From Juglans regia (lineage: Eukaryota > Streptophyta > Magnoliopsida > Fagales > Juglandaceae), in assembly GCF_001411555.2 (NCBI RefSeq), contig NC_049901.1, positions 11,108,681 through 11,172,680 of the forward strand: a DNA stretch of 64,000 bases, read 5' to 3'. Positions 49,401 to 59,539 of this stretch are shown here, piece by piece (within the stretch, counting starts at the first letter, position 1; each line of letters starts with the position of its first letter). The notes beneath the pieces are model-generated. The model was not told where the DNA came from and ran no database searches. It worked only from the letters and a program-made list of their open reading frames with translations. Position numbers and translations under genes: made by a program.

Positions 49401-51761
49401 TGGGTCTTTACTATTGGAAGTTCTATTCCAACCCGTGCTCATATCTGTCATAAAAGGGCTCTTCTCTTTCAACCTGTTATTCCTCTCTGATGAAAATGCC
49501 GGTAGATTCCCAAGGCCATTAAAGGGATCCATATCATCATAAACTTCCCCACTATTAGCAGCAGATGTCCCCTCATTTTTTATGCTTCGTGAATTGCTGA
49601 ACTTACTGATTTCTTCCAATGGGTCAGCAAAATGCTCAGGAGATGAAACCACAGGACGCGAAGTTGATTCTAATATTTTAAAGGGGTCTTCCATCACATT
49701 GGAGGCTGATCTAGCTGGGTTTACAGTTGGTTCAGAGGACCATTTGGCCTCTGAAGTTGGCCTGTAGAAAAAAATAAAGCAATATGGTTCTGATACATAA
49801 TTTTAACCAGCATATTAGACTGAATAGAAAAATGAGTATTAGTCATAGTCACACAAGACGTAACATGATTGACGAAACCAATAGAGCAAAAGTTACAAAA
49901 CATAATACAGTTGACTCAACAAATTTTTCTTTCTTTAGTTTATAAATATATAATAACGAAAATTGGAACAAGATTGATGAATGTTACTGTATACGTCCCA
50001 TTCTAGACAATCTCAGCTTTTTTTCATTTTCAATATTTCCAGGACTGCAGAGATGAGGCATGCAAGTGGCAGGTTAACGTGAAAGATAAGGTCAGTCCAT
50101 GTCTAAAGTCATCTCATAAATATTTTTCATGGGATGACATATACAAGACACTTCCTTTGCAAAGAATTTATACTTTATAACCAAAAGCAACAAAATGCCA
50201 TGAACCGAATGTATAGTTGTATCTTGCAAATGAAATGCATTCTTATCTTTCATAGTTTTAGCATCACAATTAATTGAGACACTTAGCATTATTGACTGAT
50301 GAAAGAAGGAAAATCCCAAACCCATTTCTAAGACCCCCAATGAATTTATGAAAGATAAAGAGAAAGACACAATGTTTCTTCAGTTTACCAATATAAGACA
50401 AGCACATCAGCTGAAAATTTTAGACAATGAACTTTTTCTTATGTGCACATGCCCAGATTTCTTCCCTCTTAGTTCATGTAATAATTTCATGATTTAGGAT
50501 CAATTTGTTTCCTATTTACGTACTTCATTTTCAATAAAATAAAGGTACTACGTCATTTCTTACTCATACTGCTCAAGTATTTGTGTTCCAAGATTTCCTG
50601 TGCACGAAAGCAAATCCAACATTCACCCACAATTCAAAAGCCAAATCAGAAGCTGCTTATAATCTAAGAACCTGAAGCCAAATAACTATTGGCATAAAAT
50701 GTCAATCCAATTGTACATGAAATCAATATAAAAATTCATCTCAACTGTAAACTATAAAATTTTTTTTTTTTTTTTTATTGGCACCCCAGGTGTCCGACAG
50801 TCCGAGAACAAAGCCCCAACTAATCTGGATTTATCTTTAGAAATTTAAAATTCACCAAAACCTATTATGCAATAAACTTAGCTAGCCTGCATTTTAACCA
50901 CAAACAGCTCGAAACAAAGTTCACCCGACTTAAGTATGCAATAAAATCAGCCAATCTGCTAAAACCGAAATGATCACTACCACAAAAAGTTAATCCAATT
51001 ACATATCAAAACGAGCTTTAAAACGTATTTTACCCACAAGACGGCTAAATGGGTAGTGAATCCAACACAAAAATTCGATACGCGAATTGTTTAAAAGTTA
51101 AGCTCACTAAACTTAATCAGGCAACGGATGCGATCACCAACGATAATAGTTACCTTTCACTAGGGACACTAGTAACACCAAAACCGGGTATCAAATCATC
51201 GAAACCCACCGGCGCACCCTTCTCCTCTCTTTCTGATTCCTTACCCTTTGACTCACGCTCCGCCTTCCCAAACCCTGCTAGAAGATCATCAAGCGCATCA
51301 CTCCCCTTCGGTGACGACGCGGAACCTGAGGCAAAAACGTCGTCATACTTCGTCCTCGACGACGAGCTCTTCAGCCCAGGCACACCGTCGAAAATGTCGT
51401 CGTCATACACCGGCTTATCATATACCGGCGGCGTCGAAGCCTTCGTGGCACCGGAATCGCGAAAGGTTTCGAAATTGAACGACGTGGTGGCCGCGGCGCT
51501 CTCCGATTTGGTGGGGTTTCGCGAGGAACCGAAGAGATCGCCGTATCCGGAGCCGAAGTTTTGGGATCTCTGTGGTGGGCCGGTGGATGTAAACACCGAA
51601 TCACGATCGTCAAAAGAATTGGAAGAGGAGGAGGAGCGAGGGCGCGACGATCCAAAATTAGATGAGAAGGAGGAAGAGGGTTTGGAGGAGGCCATTGGGG
51701 CGGATTGGCCCTGTGATTTGAAGCCCAAATCAGTGGGTAAGAGGTCCTCGAAGTCGTTCAT
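37411..51761 (-). CDS. AUL1: Auxilin-like J-domain protein
   Basis: Auxilin-like proteins recruit Hsc70 through a C-terminal J domain to uncoat clathrin vesicles. Eight exons in minus order are 51761-51154, 49761-48078, 47999-47864, 47750-47653, 47505-47440, 46531-46442, 38753-38577 and 37449-37411, all GT-AG, giving 965 residues. The N-terminal half is disordered, Ser/Gly/Pro-rich with repeated DD-L/F and DPF motifs ([32 protein letters not shown]) and a [11 protein letters not shown] stretch. Residues about 490-760 are a long Ala/Glu/Arg coiled coil. Basic [19 protein letters not shown] follows. The J domain covers residues about 870-965 with [26 protein letters not shown] (HPD at about 928-930), and the terminal [12 protein letters not shown]. 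Its length is close to the 890-910 of the Arabidopsis AUXILIN-LIKE pair. Intron 7 is 7.7 kb, filled with nested transposons, and separates the J-domain helices from the rest. Family firm, symbol moderate. Confidence 0.93.
37760..37914. mobile_element. MITE-like element, 155 bp, in last auxilin-like intron
   Basis: Inverted terminal repeats: left AATGATACACCTACAACTC, right end reversed AATGATAAACCTACAACTA. Both ends also carry an inner TTTTAC-type block. No clear target duplication. It is AT-rich and non-coding, and lies in intron 37450-38576. Confidence 0.65.
38061..38215. mobile_element. Possible LTR fragment
   Basis: TGTAACACCCCAGTCCCACA is the kind of start often seen on plant LTRs, followed by GTGCCAAGTCCCACTGTG and AAACCAGGCTTTATAAGTG. 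No partner copy or internal domain is present, so it could be a solo-LTR piece or unrelated. Confidence 0.3.
39972..40181 (-). mobile_element. tRNA-derived SINE, copy 4, nested in the LINE
   Basis: Reversed SINE: it starts on + with a T run and ATTGGCACCAGGTGTCC (tail), and the B-box is AGTTTCGAACC on + at 40129-40139. The head is missing, so the A-box is lost: the copy is 5'-truncated by about 30 bp. Flanking direct repeats AAAGCCATAC (39962-39971) and AAAACCATAC (40182-40191) match at nine of ten positions. It interrupts the reverse-transcriptase region of the outer LINE and is therefore younger than it. Confidence 0.87.
40784..41904 (-). mobile_element. Inner 5'-truncated LINE inserted in the outer LINE
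   Basis: Minus-sense it begins in the RT thumb ([33 protein letters not shown]) and reads the zinc-binding domain ([48 protein letters not shown]) and the C-terminus ([24 protein letters not shown]). A 3' UTR ends in AAAA. The flanks are direct repeats, on + CTTATCATAAAA at 40772-40783 and CTTGTCATAAAA at 41905-41916, with one mismatch in 12. Removing the insert brings the outer LINE's FYDK-coding sequence back together, which shows the order of insertion. Confidence 0.87.
43621..46441. other. Remainder of auxilin-like intron 7
   Basis: About 2.8 kb of intron between the outer LINE and exon 46531-46442. It contains a stretch with AATGTGGGACTTAG and ACCAATGTGGGTC blocks (44790-45060), which are common in degraded LTR retroelements, and a GC-rich inverted repeat at 45817-45914. 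I see no gene. Confidence 0.6.
45817..45914. repeat. GC-rich inverted repeat in intron 7
   Basis: TACCAGGTGGGCGGG at 45817-45831 faces ATTGCCCGCCTGGTA at 45900-45914. The first arm also forms an imperfect palindrome with the following TACCCCAC. The surrounding sequence (to about 45970) is unusually GC-rich for this window. It is preceded by a purine-rich GAAGAAG stretch and CTAGGGTTTTTTG, which resembles plant 5' UTR sequence. Confidence 0.5.
46911..47104. mobile_element. MITE, 194 bp, GCCTGG-ended family
   Basis: Near-perfect terminal inverted repeats: left GCCTGGCTTGGATAGTGA, right end reversed GCCTGGTTTGGATAGTGA (one mismatch in 18). Subterminal CATCTCATCTCATC repeats. Both flanks carry CTCA, but not in exact register. 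It lies in auxilin-like intron 46532-47439. Two other relatives lie near 52860 and 54467. Confidence 0.85.
50762..50830 (-). mobile_element. tRNA-derived SINE, copy 5 (3' fragment)
   Basis: A T run then ATTGGCACCCCAGGTGTCCG and GCCCCAACTAATC is the reversed last 60-70 bp of the SINE. The promoter part is absent. It is inserted in sense orientation relative to the minus-strand auxilin-like gene, in intron 1 (49762-51153). The rest of that intron shows nothing I recognise. Confidence 0.7.
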
Positions 51762-51974
51762 ATCGGAAAACTGCCGGATTCGGAAGTGGAAAAAAACAGA
51801 AACAGGAAACAATATCAGAGGAGAAAAATTAAAGGGCAACGAGGATCAGTTGGGGCATACAGTAAAGAAAAAATGAGAGAGTGGATTAGTACGGTGGAGA
51901 TAGTGGAGGAGAATCAGAACTCCAACTCCATTGTTTTCTTCTGTTCAAGAATTGGCTCTCTTTTCTCTCATTCT

Positions 51975-52016
51975 TTATTTTTCTTTTTCTTTTTTCTTTT
52001 TTCTTTTTTCTTTTTA
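51975..52016 (-). repeat. (GAAAAAA)n purine tract upstream of auxilin-like ATG
   Basis: On + this is CTTTTTT repeated about six times; on the gene's strand it is GAAAAAA repeats, about 215 bp before the start codon at 51761. It probably lies in the 5' UTR or core promoter. Confidence 0.7.
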
Positions 52017-52859
52017 ACATTTGTTTGGGTCTTTCTTGTATGCTTCTTCCCTGACCGTGCCCGGCCCTCCTTTCGTGGTTAACGATAAAATGCCCAATTG
52101 AGAGAAGAGGCTGCTACAGATGTCTTATTTCCTCTTCTCTATAGATGTCTTATTTCCTTTTCTTTTGGGGTTTAAAGAAAAAAACAGAAAAAAAAAAAAC
52201 TAAAAAATTATATTTCGTTACAAGGAAAATTTGATATGTATTTTATAGGGTTTTATAAAATTAGGTGGAAAAATATTTATTTAAATTATTTTTTTTCTTA
52301 TATATATATTTTGTATTAGAGTTTTTTTTTATTGAGTTGTTTAGATATAACTTTTGTGAAAGTTGTAGTGTTTAAGGAAGTTGTTTTTGTTTTTGTATTT
52401 TTTGTTTTCAAGAAAATATTGGCAATGATTTGATAAAATTCTGTTTTAAGAAAATTAAAAAAAAAAAAATTTGAGATTTAAAGATGTATGGATTGAAATT
52501 GATTTTTTTTTTTTTTGAAACTCTTTTGTAAAAAAATAGCAATACCAAATGTGGTATTGCTTACAAATTAGTGTGTAAATATACCACTGATTGTAAGACC
52601 ATAAAAATTATAAGAATAATTATTATCATCAATCACTATTTATTACTCCACAACTCACACTTTATAAAATATTTTTACATCGGCAATGTGGAAAATAATT
52701 CATAAATGAACAATGTGTCAATTTTGATAGTCCCAACTTTTGGGACGCAAAGTATAAAATTACAAATAGTTAGAGGTTAGAAAGTGTACTTTTCTTCGAT
52801 TTATGTTATTAGAACTTTTACCATATTCATGCTTATCATTTTTGAAAGATTTAGATTTA

Positions 52860-53012
52860 GGCCTGATTATCAACTATCTCATTTTATTATTATAAATTTT
52901 TTAAATTTTTAAATAAAATATAAAAAACCATTCAACTATTTTAAATTTTAAAAGAAAAATAATTTTAAAAAAGTATATTCTAATAATATTTTATTCAACT
53001 TTTATAAGTAAA
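52860..53012. mobile_element. Degenerate GCCTGG-type MITE
   Basis: Starts GGCCTGATTATCAACTATCTC and shares the inner order of the 46911 copy: AAATTTTTAAAT, CCATTCAACTATTT, then ATATTCTAATAATATTTTATT and CAACTTTT. The right terminal repeat is missing or decayed. Confidence 0.55.
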
Positions 53013-53089
53013 TCTTGACCCTTTATTTTATATCAATTAACTCATCCACCGTCTCACTTTTGTTTTAAGGTGAAGAAGAAGGGGTTCCC

Positions 53090-54160
53090 TCGCAGGCTTG
53101 AGTTAGCATCAGAAGTAAATCAACACCAATTTTGCAAGATGATGTTTGAGTATCGAGGCTTCACTTCAAGACTTTTTTAATCCATGTATTGTGTGGTATT
53201 ATACATTACTCTTAGAATGCCTTGTAGTAGACAATGGATTACTAGTCCTCAACAATTAATAAAATTGATGGGAACCAAGGTGAGACTAGTCGTAAAGATC
53301 TTTTACAAGTTTCAGTTGGATCAATTACATAGTCAAGAGCCAAGAAAATCAAGGAGGCAATACAAAGATTGGCATAATCCACTTAGGATGAAGCTAGCAA
53401 GACTCCAACACTCAAGATGGACTTGAATGATAAAGATCCAGTTTTGATTCATTTGATAAGTTATGGAAGAGGGCAACAAGATGACTTAAAGGCTTGGCTT
53501 TTAATTTATTTAATTCATTTAAATGACTTATTTTATTAATTTAGAATTATTGGGTTTAATTATGAGAATGACTTAAGGGGGGCCTAGTCAAGGGCATGTT
53601 GAAAAATTTATTATTTTGTTGAACTAGGATTTCAAGAAGTACTATAGTAAACTAGGGTTTCTAAACTATTATAGCCGAGTTACTATAGCGTCGTACTGTA
53701 ACCGCGATACTATTCATTTAGGGGTATTTTCGGAAGATGAGGCATTATTTTGGCTAGGGTTTTAATTAGGTTTTGGTTTAAATACTCTTTGTAGCCTCAT
53801 TTTAAGAAATTTATGAAATTTGATGAATTTATTTATTGTGAGTTGAGTTTTACTCATCTTGTTCTTGATTGAACTTTTGAACTTATCAAATGTAAATCAC
53901 AACCTTTGTGGCGTTCCTCCTTGTAATCTGGGTTCTTGAGACAGGTTATTCAACAGGTCTAGATTTTAATATAATCTAGGTTCTTGAAACGAGTTCTCAT
54001 CGGGTCTAGGTTCTCCATCCATTGACTTGATTTTGACTTTTTTGGAAAGTTTTCAAATTAATTGTGGATTCAAGAGATTCCATTCCCGCAGGTTCATATC
54101 AAAAACCCATTGTGCCAGATAAAAGGAATCAAGAAACTTTTATTGTTTTCTGGTTTTGTA
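53090..54160 (+). mobile_element. Degraded Ty3/gypsy-like remnant (tentative)
   Basis: Near 53332 one frame reads SRAKKIKEAIQRL, a pattern seen between gag and pol in some plant gypsy elements. 53690-54030 resembles an LTR, with a leader such as GGTTTAAATACTC and CTTGTAATCTGGGTTCTTGA. AACCCATTGTGCCAG lies near 54105. No domain is intact and no paired LTR was identified. Confidence 0.35.
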
Positions 54161-54466
54161 TTGCAGAAAGTGCATATCAATCAATTTGTACCATAGTAAA
54201 GGGCTAGCTCTTGAGTCTTCTCCAAGTTACCGGATAAAGGGTGAAGACGTTGAAAATGCATGCTCTTTTGCATGGAGAAAACTCATGCAATTCTTCTATT
54301 GAGAATTCCTATTAAGTGTCCATTTATATAGTGCAATGTGCATACTAAGTAGTTTACTCAACAAACAAACTAAATTGATCTCAAATTTTTGTCATACAAA
54401 TTCTAATTCATGGAGAATTCCTACATTATTAGGGGAGAAAATTTTTGTCTATTACTGGTGGAAATG

Positions 54467-54612
54467 GTCCTTTTGGATACAGATGTGAGATGAAACCATC
54501 TCTCTTCATCTCATCTCATTGCATCTCATTTCATTTAATTTTAATCAATAATCTCACTACTATTCACAAACCATATCAACTCATCTTATCTCATCTCATT
54601 ATCCAAACGAGC
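54467..54612. mobile_element. GCCTGG-type MITE relative, about 146 bp
   Basis: Left end GTCCTTTTGGATA followed by GATGTGAGATG; right end reversed GCTCGTTTGGATAATGAG. Subterminal CATCTCATCTCAT blocks match the 46911 element. Confidence 0.6.
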
Positions 54613-54913
54613 ATTTCTATCTGCATAAGTCAGCAGTCTGGCTAAACAGCATTCCCCCTTATGAGTTTTTAAAAGTTTTAAAATAATTGGGTGTAACTGA
54701 CGTTTTATGTTTTAGTACTCAGTGTAATTAAACAGCATCATTGAATGTTTTTCCATGGCCATACCATAGAATCCAAACATTATATAGCATTCACACGACT
54801 AGTTACTAAGTAGGGGTAGATGTAAAACTTTGCTCATAGAACAACATAAAATCCAAGGCATGCTAGGAATTTACAATCATGAATGATAGCAGCATCAATA
54901 AGTCATGGCATGA

Positions 54914-55147
54914 TGTTATAGAAGCTGAAAATACAATGTAAATTTTATAAGCACTTCGAGGGGCATGGACCTCCAACTTGTAACACTTTGATTGTAAAAA
55001 CTGAATTAATTTCATTACTGATAACTTCAAAGCATTTATAAACACTACAGATAGACTCAATCAACAATGACTCAGGCTCAAAGGATTACAAGACTCTATT
55101 TTAATAACTAACCATAATAAACGTGCATGACCCATAACAGCTAATAC
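54914..55147 (-). repeat. 3' LTR, truncated at its start
   Basis: On + it begins TGTTATAGAAGCTGAAAATAC and is nearly identical to 59134-59361 through GCATGACCCATAACA. Beyond 55147 similarity stops and integrase coding begins directly (minus-sense PPRMLPYEPSSARVQE). The LTR's first part, about 140 bp, is therefore missing compared with the 5' LTR. Confidence 0.85.
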
Positions 55148-55299
55148 TACACTTCTTGCACCCTTGCAGAACTTGGTTCGTAAGGCAGCATCCTTGGGGG
55201 TGGCTGTCCATATACTACCTCATATGGTGAAACCCTAGTTGAGGTATGCTCCGATGTGTTGTAAGCATACTTAGCTAGAGTTAACCACTTTACCCAGTC

Positions 55300-58200
55300 T
55301 CATGGCTTGTCTTCCGAGAAGCACCATAGGTAACCTTCTACCCCTTTACTCATTGCCTCTATTTGGTCGTCAGTTTGTGGGTGGTATGCTGAGCTAAGTA
55401 ATAGCTCTATGCCACTGATTCTAAACAGTTCCTTCCAGAACTGACTAATAAATATTGGATCCCTGTTACTGACAATGGTTAGTGAAAAACCATGTAATTT
55501 AAACATATTATCAAGAAATACACGTGCCATTGTTACTGTTGTGTATGGGTGAGTAAGAGACATGAAATGAGCATATTTGCTCAATCTGTCTATTTTTACC
55601 ATGATCATCGTACGCCCTCCTGAGGGTGGTAACCTCTCAATAAAATTCATACTTATGTCTTGCCAGTTTTTGGTGGGAATTGGCAAAAGCTGGAGTAGGC
55701 TTGTAGGCTGAATTGTTTCCACCTTGTTTCTATGGCATGTGTGTCACAAGCTCTGATGAAGGCTTAAACATCCCTCCTCATACTAGACCAGTAAAGCTCT
55801 TTTTTTATTCGAGCATATGTTTTTTATACTCTTGTGTGGCCCCCTAATGGACTGTTGTGAAACTGCTACAAGATCTCTTATTGGAATGGCACCAAGTTCC
55901 CAAGATGTAACCTACCCTTATAAAAGAGGAGGTCATTGCGAACTTGGTATTGACTTTGGTCCAAGATTCCCTGATGGTAGTTGCTCAACAGCTCCTGCAA
56001 CTGGGAATCTTGAGGGTAAGTCTTTCTTAATCCTTCTGTCCAATGGGTTTGAATGATACTTATGGCTTGTAATTGTGCATGAATGGTCTGATTTATGTTG
56101 AGGATCAATTGTTTGTGTTCTGTATGGGTGGAAGGGTTGGATTCTGGTATTGTGTTTGGGTTGGCTGTTGGTTCTGGTTTTTTTTTATAAGGTAGCCTGG
56201 ATAGGGCATCTGCCACTTTGTTGGTTCTTCCACTTTTATACTCCACTAAAAAATCATAGCCTAGCAGTTTGGATACTCATTTATGTTGGGCAGGGGCACC
56301 CACCTTTTGCTCCAAGAGGTATTTCAAGGCCTGTTGATTAGTGCAGACCTTGAAATGCTGCCCTACCAAATAATGTCTCTATTTCCTTATGGTCATCACC
56401 AATGCCAATAGTTCCTTCTCATAAGTAGAGAGCATGAGACTTCTACCATTCAGCCCTCTGACTTAGATAGGCAATAGGCCTGCCTTCCATGGCTTCTTTT
56501 AATCTATCAAAGGCTTCCTGAGCCTTATTAGATCACAGAAAAGCATTTTTCCTGAGTAGAACTGTTAAGGGTGCTGCTATGGCACCGTAACCTTGCACAA
56601 ACTTTCGGTAATATCCAGTGAGACCTAGAAAACCCCTTAAGGCCTTCAAATTTTTGGGCAGTGGTCAACTTTCCAAAACTGTAATCTTGTGGGGGTAAGC
56701 TTTAACACCATTCTTTGAAATTATGTGGCCTAGATACTCCACCTCACTACAACCAAGTACACACTTAGACTGTTTTGTAAATAACTTATGAGACTTTAAT
56801 ATTTCCAGAACAATCTGCAAATGTTGTAAATGATCTCCTACTGACTTGCTATAAATCAATATGTCATCAAAGAAAACCAAAACAAACATTCTCAAATAAG
56901 GTCGAAATATTTCATTCATCAACCATCAGAACGTAGAGGGGGCATTAATAAGCTCAAATGGCATCACCAAAAACTCAGTGACCATCATGGATCCTAAAAG
57001 CTGTTTTGGGTATATCCCCTTCATGCATTCTAATTTGGTGGTAACCAGAACACAAATCTAATTTAGAAAATATTTCAGTCCCAATAAAGCTCATTCAATA
57101 ATTCATCAATGTTAGGGATATGATACCTATCTTTCTTTTATCGTGTCTTTGTTAAAGGCATGATAGTCCACACACATTTCTCAACTCTCATCCGCCTTTC
57201 TAACTAGCAACACTGAGGAATAATAAAGGCTTTGACTCCTTCTTACAATTCCACTTCGTAACATTTCAGCCACCAGTCTTTCAATTTCTGCTTTTTGGTA
57301 ATATGGATACCTATATAAGGTCGAACACAAGTTGGTTTTGCCCCTTCATGCAACACAATTTTATGATCATGACTCCTAGGTGGAGGTAGGCCTTGAGGTT
57401 CTGCAAATACAGATTCAAAATTCTTCACTATTTTTAACACTGCTAGTGGGCTGGCCTCTCCCATTGTCTTCATTTCTCCCCCAATTAAATGCAACCAAAT
57501 CCCCTTAGTAGTTCCCTTTTGTTACTTGAGAATATATTCCTCTTCTTCTAAAGCTTCTTGGGGTGGCAACAACCCCTGTAATTTAAATTCGCTGCCCCTG
57601 AAATTGAACTGCATGGTTAAATAAGTGAAATTCCATAAAATTGACCCGAGACCCCTTAGCCAATCAGCCCCTAACACCAAATCACATCCTTCTAAAGTCA
57701 ACAAATAAATATTAGCCTTAACCCTTAAATTTTGTAGTTGAATAGGAACTGCTTTACAGTAACCTTGGCAAGGAAGACTATCTCCATTAGCCACTTTGAC
57801 TGTCATTTGGCTTTCTCTCACTGACAGTTTTGATTTCCTTGCTACATATGAATCCATGAAGCTGTGTGTACTTTATGTATCAATCAAAATTAAAATCTTG
57901 TGATGGTTAATATAACCCTCGACCCTCATAGTCTTAGGTGATATGGAACCTGCCATAACATGCAGTGATATGCCAATCAGTTCCCTTATCTCTTTCTCCT
58001 CCGTGACTGATTCCTCCGTTTGAATAATGGCCAGATTTCCTTCATTTGTTTCAGCTTCCTCTTCTTCTTCTTCTTCTTCTAACCCTTCCAACAGAAAAAG
58101 CTTGGGTCTGCTACACTTGTGTCCTAAATGATATTTCTCATCATAGTAGTAACAGAGTCTCTTCTCTCTTCGTTCTTTCATTTGGGTAGGGGTAACTCTT

Positions 58201-59106
58201 TTTATGAGAATGGTAGGTCTTCTGTTTGGGTCGTAGGCAGTCGGAAAGTTTATGTTTTCAAGTCTAGGTGGTGGGGGTGGTAACCTCATTAGAGGTGTGG
58301 GTGTAGGGAGTTTGGGAACGTAGGAATTTGTGGGTGTAAACTGGTTGTGGGTTTTATTTGGCATCCCCTTATTTCTCCTAACCACCTCCTCCTCCTACAA
58401 CTTAGCTAAACCAAACGCACCAGAGATAGTGTTAGGCTTCATCATAGTTACCATAATCTTCAGATCATCCCTTAGGCCACTAATAAAAATGATAATACGA
58501 AAGTCCTCCGTAAGCCTATTAATCGTGTTAGATAAAGCCTCAAATTCAGTTTGGTATTCTTCTACAGTAGTTGTTTGCCTAAGTTTGGTAAAGGCCTCCA
58601 CTGGGCCCTCATAAGTAGAGGGTCCAAAACACACCTTAAGTGCTGAAATGAATTCATCCCATCCACTAATAGGCCCTAATCCATTAACCAACAATACCAA
58701 GACAATGCCTTGCCTTCCATATGAAAGAAAGCAATTTACGATTTCGGTCCTCGGGTGTCTTAAAGTAGGCAAAAAACTATTGAGCCTTACAAATCCATTC
58801 CATAGGTTCTGTCCCATCAAACTTGAGAAAATCCAATCTAAGGGTCCCTAGCATGAATCCCCCCATTCCCTTTAAACAAAGGATTATGGTTAAACTGACC
58901 TATTGTATTAGAAGATCCTTCTTCCATTGGTTGATTATTACCTTGTACTGCCAATTGTTCATAACTGGTTGCTAAATTGTTGAGCTATTGCAATACGGCT
59001 TCTAGCATGTGTTTGTGCTTGTCTTGTTCTTCTCGCAGGTGCACGGTTTCACCCTTAACATGGAAACTGCTTCAACCAGTTGCGCATAGCGTGTACCCTC
59101 AGTCAT
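55300..59106 (-). pseudogene. gag-pol of the gypsy element, disabled
   Basis: Gag starts at 59106 (MTEGTRYAQL) and its capsid part reads near 58820-58395. The zinc knuckle at 58113-58154 has lost its second cysteine (CYYYDEKYHLGHKC). The protease active site keeps Asp-Thr, but the next codon is a stop at 57873-57875; SFMDSY and GADWL continue in frame beyond. Reverse transcriptase keeps VFFDDILIYSK near 56865 and EYLGHIIS. An RNase H remnant lies between about 56400 and 56200 (SGRTNKVADALSR). Integrase at 55722-55300 has NRDPIF where the catalytic aspartate is expected, and keeps SSAYHPQTD. It ends abruptly before the chromodomain region. It cannot make working enzymes. Confidence 0.85.
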
Positions 59107-59119
59107 GACGCAGGAACAC

Positions 59120-59133
59120 GACTATGATACCGT
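59120..59133 (-). other. Primer-binding site, tRNA-iMet type
   Basis: Directly after the 5' LTR the minus strand reads ACGGTATCATAGTC. It keeps most of the TGGTATCAGAGC sequence complementary to the initiator Met tRNA (about nine of twelve bases). Its position next to ATAACA fixes the inner LTR boundary. Confidence 0.7.
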
Positions 59134-59505
59134 TGTTATAGAAGCTGAAAATACAATATAAATTTTATAGGCACTTCAATGAGCCTGGACCTCCAACTTA
59201 TAACACTTTGATTGTAGAAACTAAATTAATTTCATTACTGATAACTGCAAATCATTTATAAACACTACAGATAGACTTGGTCAACAATGACCCACAGACT
59301 CAACGGATTACAAGACTCTATTTTAATAACTAACCATAATAAACGTGCATGACCCATAACAACTAATACCCTGGACGTGGCCCACTACACTAAACAGACT
59401 TGACTGAAATAACAAAATAAACAACTACAAGGCCTATTATCAGCTGACCCGGCCCTTCATCTTCAGACATCCCTAAAGACTAGGATTTTTGTCTCGCGCA
59501 TGACA
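59134..59505 (-). repeat. 5' LTR of the gypsy element
   Basis: Minus-sense it begins TGTCATGCGCGAGAC and ends CTATAACA, giving TG...CA termini and about 372 bp. The 59361-59134 part matches the left LTR at 54914. The outer part (59505-59362) has no partner because the 3' LTR is truncated. The outer boundary is inferred from TG and the flanking CATG. Confidence 0.7.
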
Positions 59506-59539
59506 CATGGCCTCGTTCACAGTATGGTGAATTTCCGTT

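Larger units (their letters stand above)
52083..54913. other. Intergenic region with degraded repeats
   Basis: AT-rich spacer between the auxilin-like promoter and the gypsy element. It contains poly-T tracts, two MITE relatives (52860, 54467) and a stretch resembling decayed gypsy sequence (53090-54160). No gene was recognised. Confidence 0.65.
54914..59505 (-). mobile_element. Ty3/gypsy LTR retrotransposon, decayed
   Basis: Minus-sense order is 5' LTR (59505-59134), primer-binding site, gag, protease, reverse transcriptase, RNase H, integrase, truncated 3' LTR. Integrase stays in the usual Ty3 order, after RT. The outer flanks are CATGA (54909-54913) and CATGG (59506-59510) on +, four of five bases matching as a target duplication. 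The integrase C-terminus and the first part of the 3' LTR are deleted. The reading frames carry many stops and shifts. The insertion ends about 35 bp beyond the UVR8 stop codon and has the same orientation as UVR8. Confidence 0.9.
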
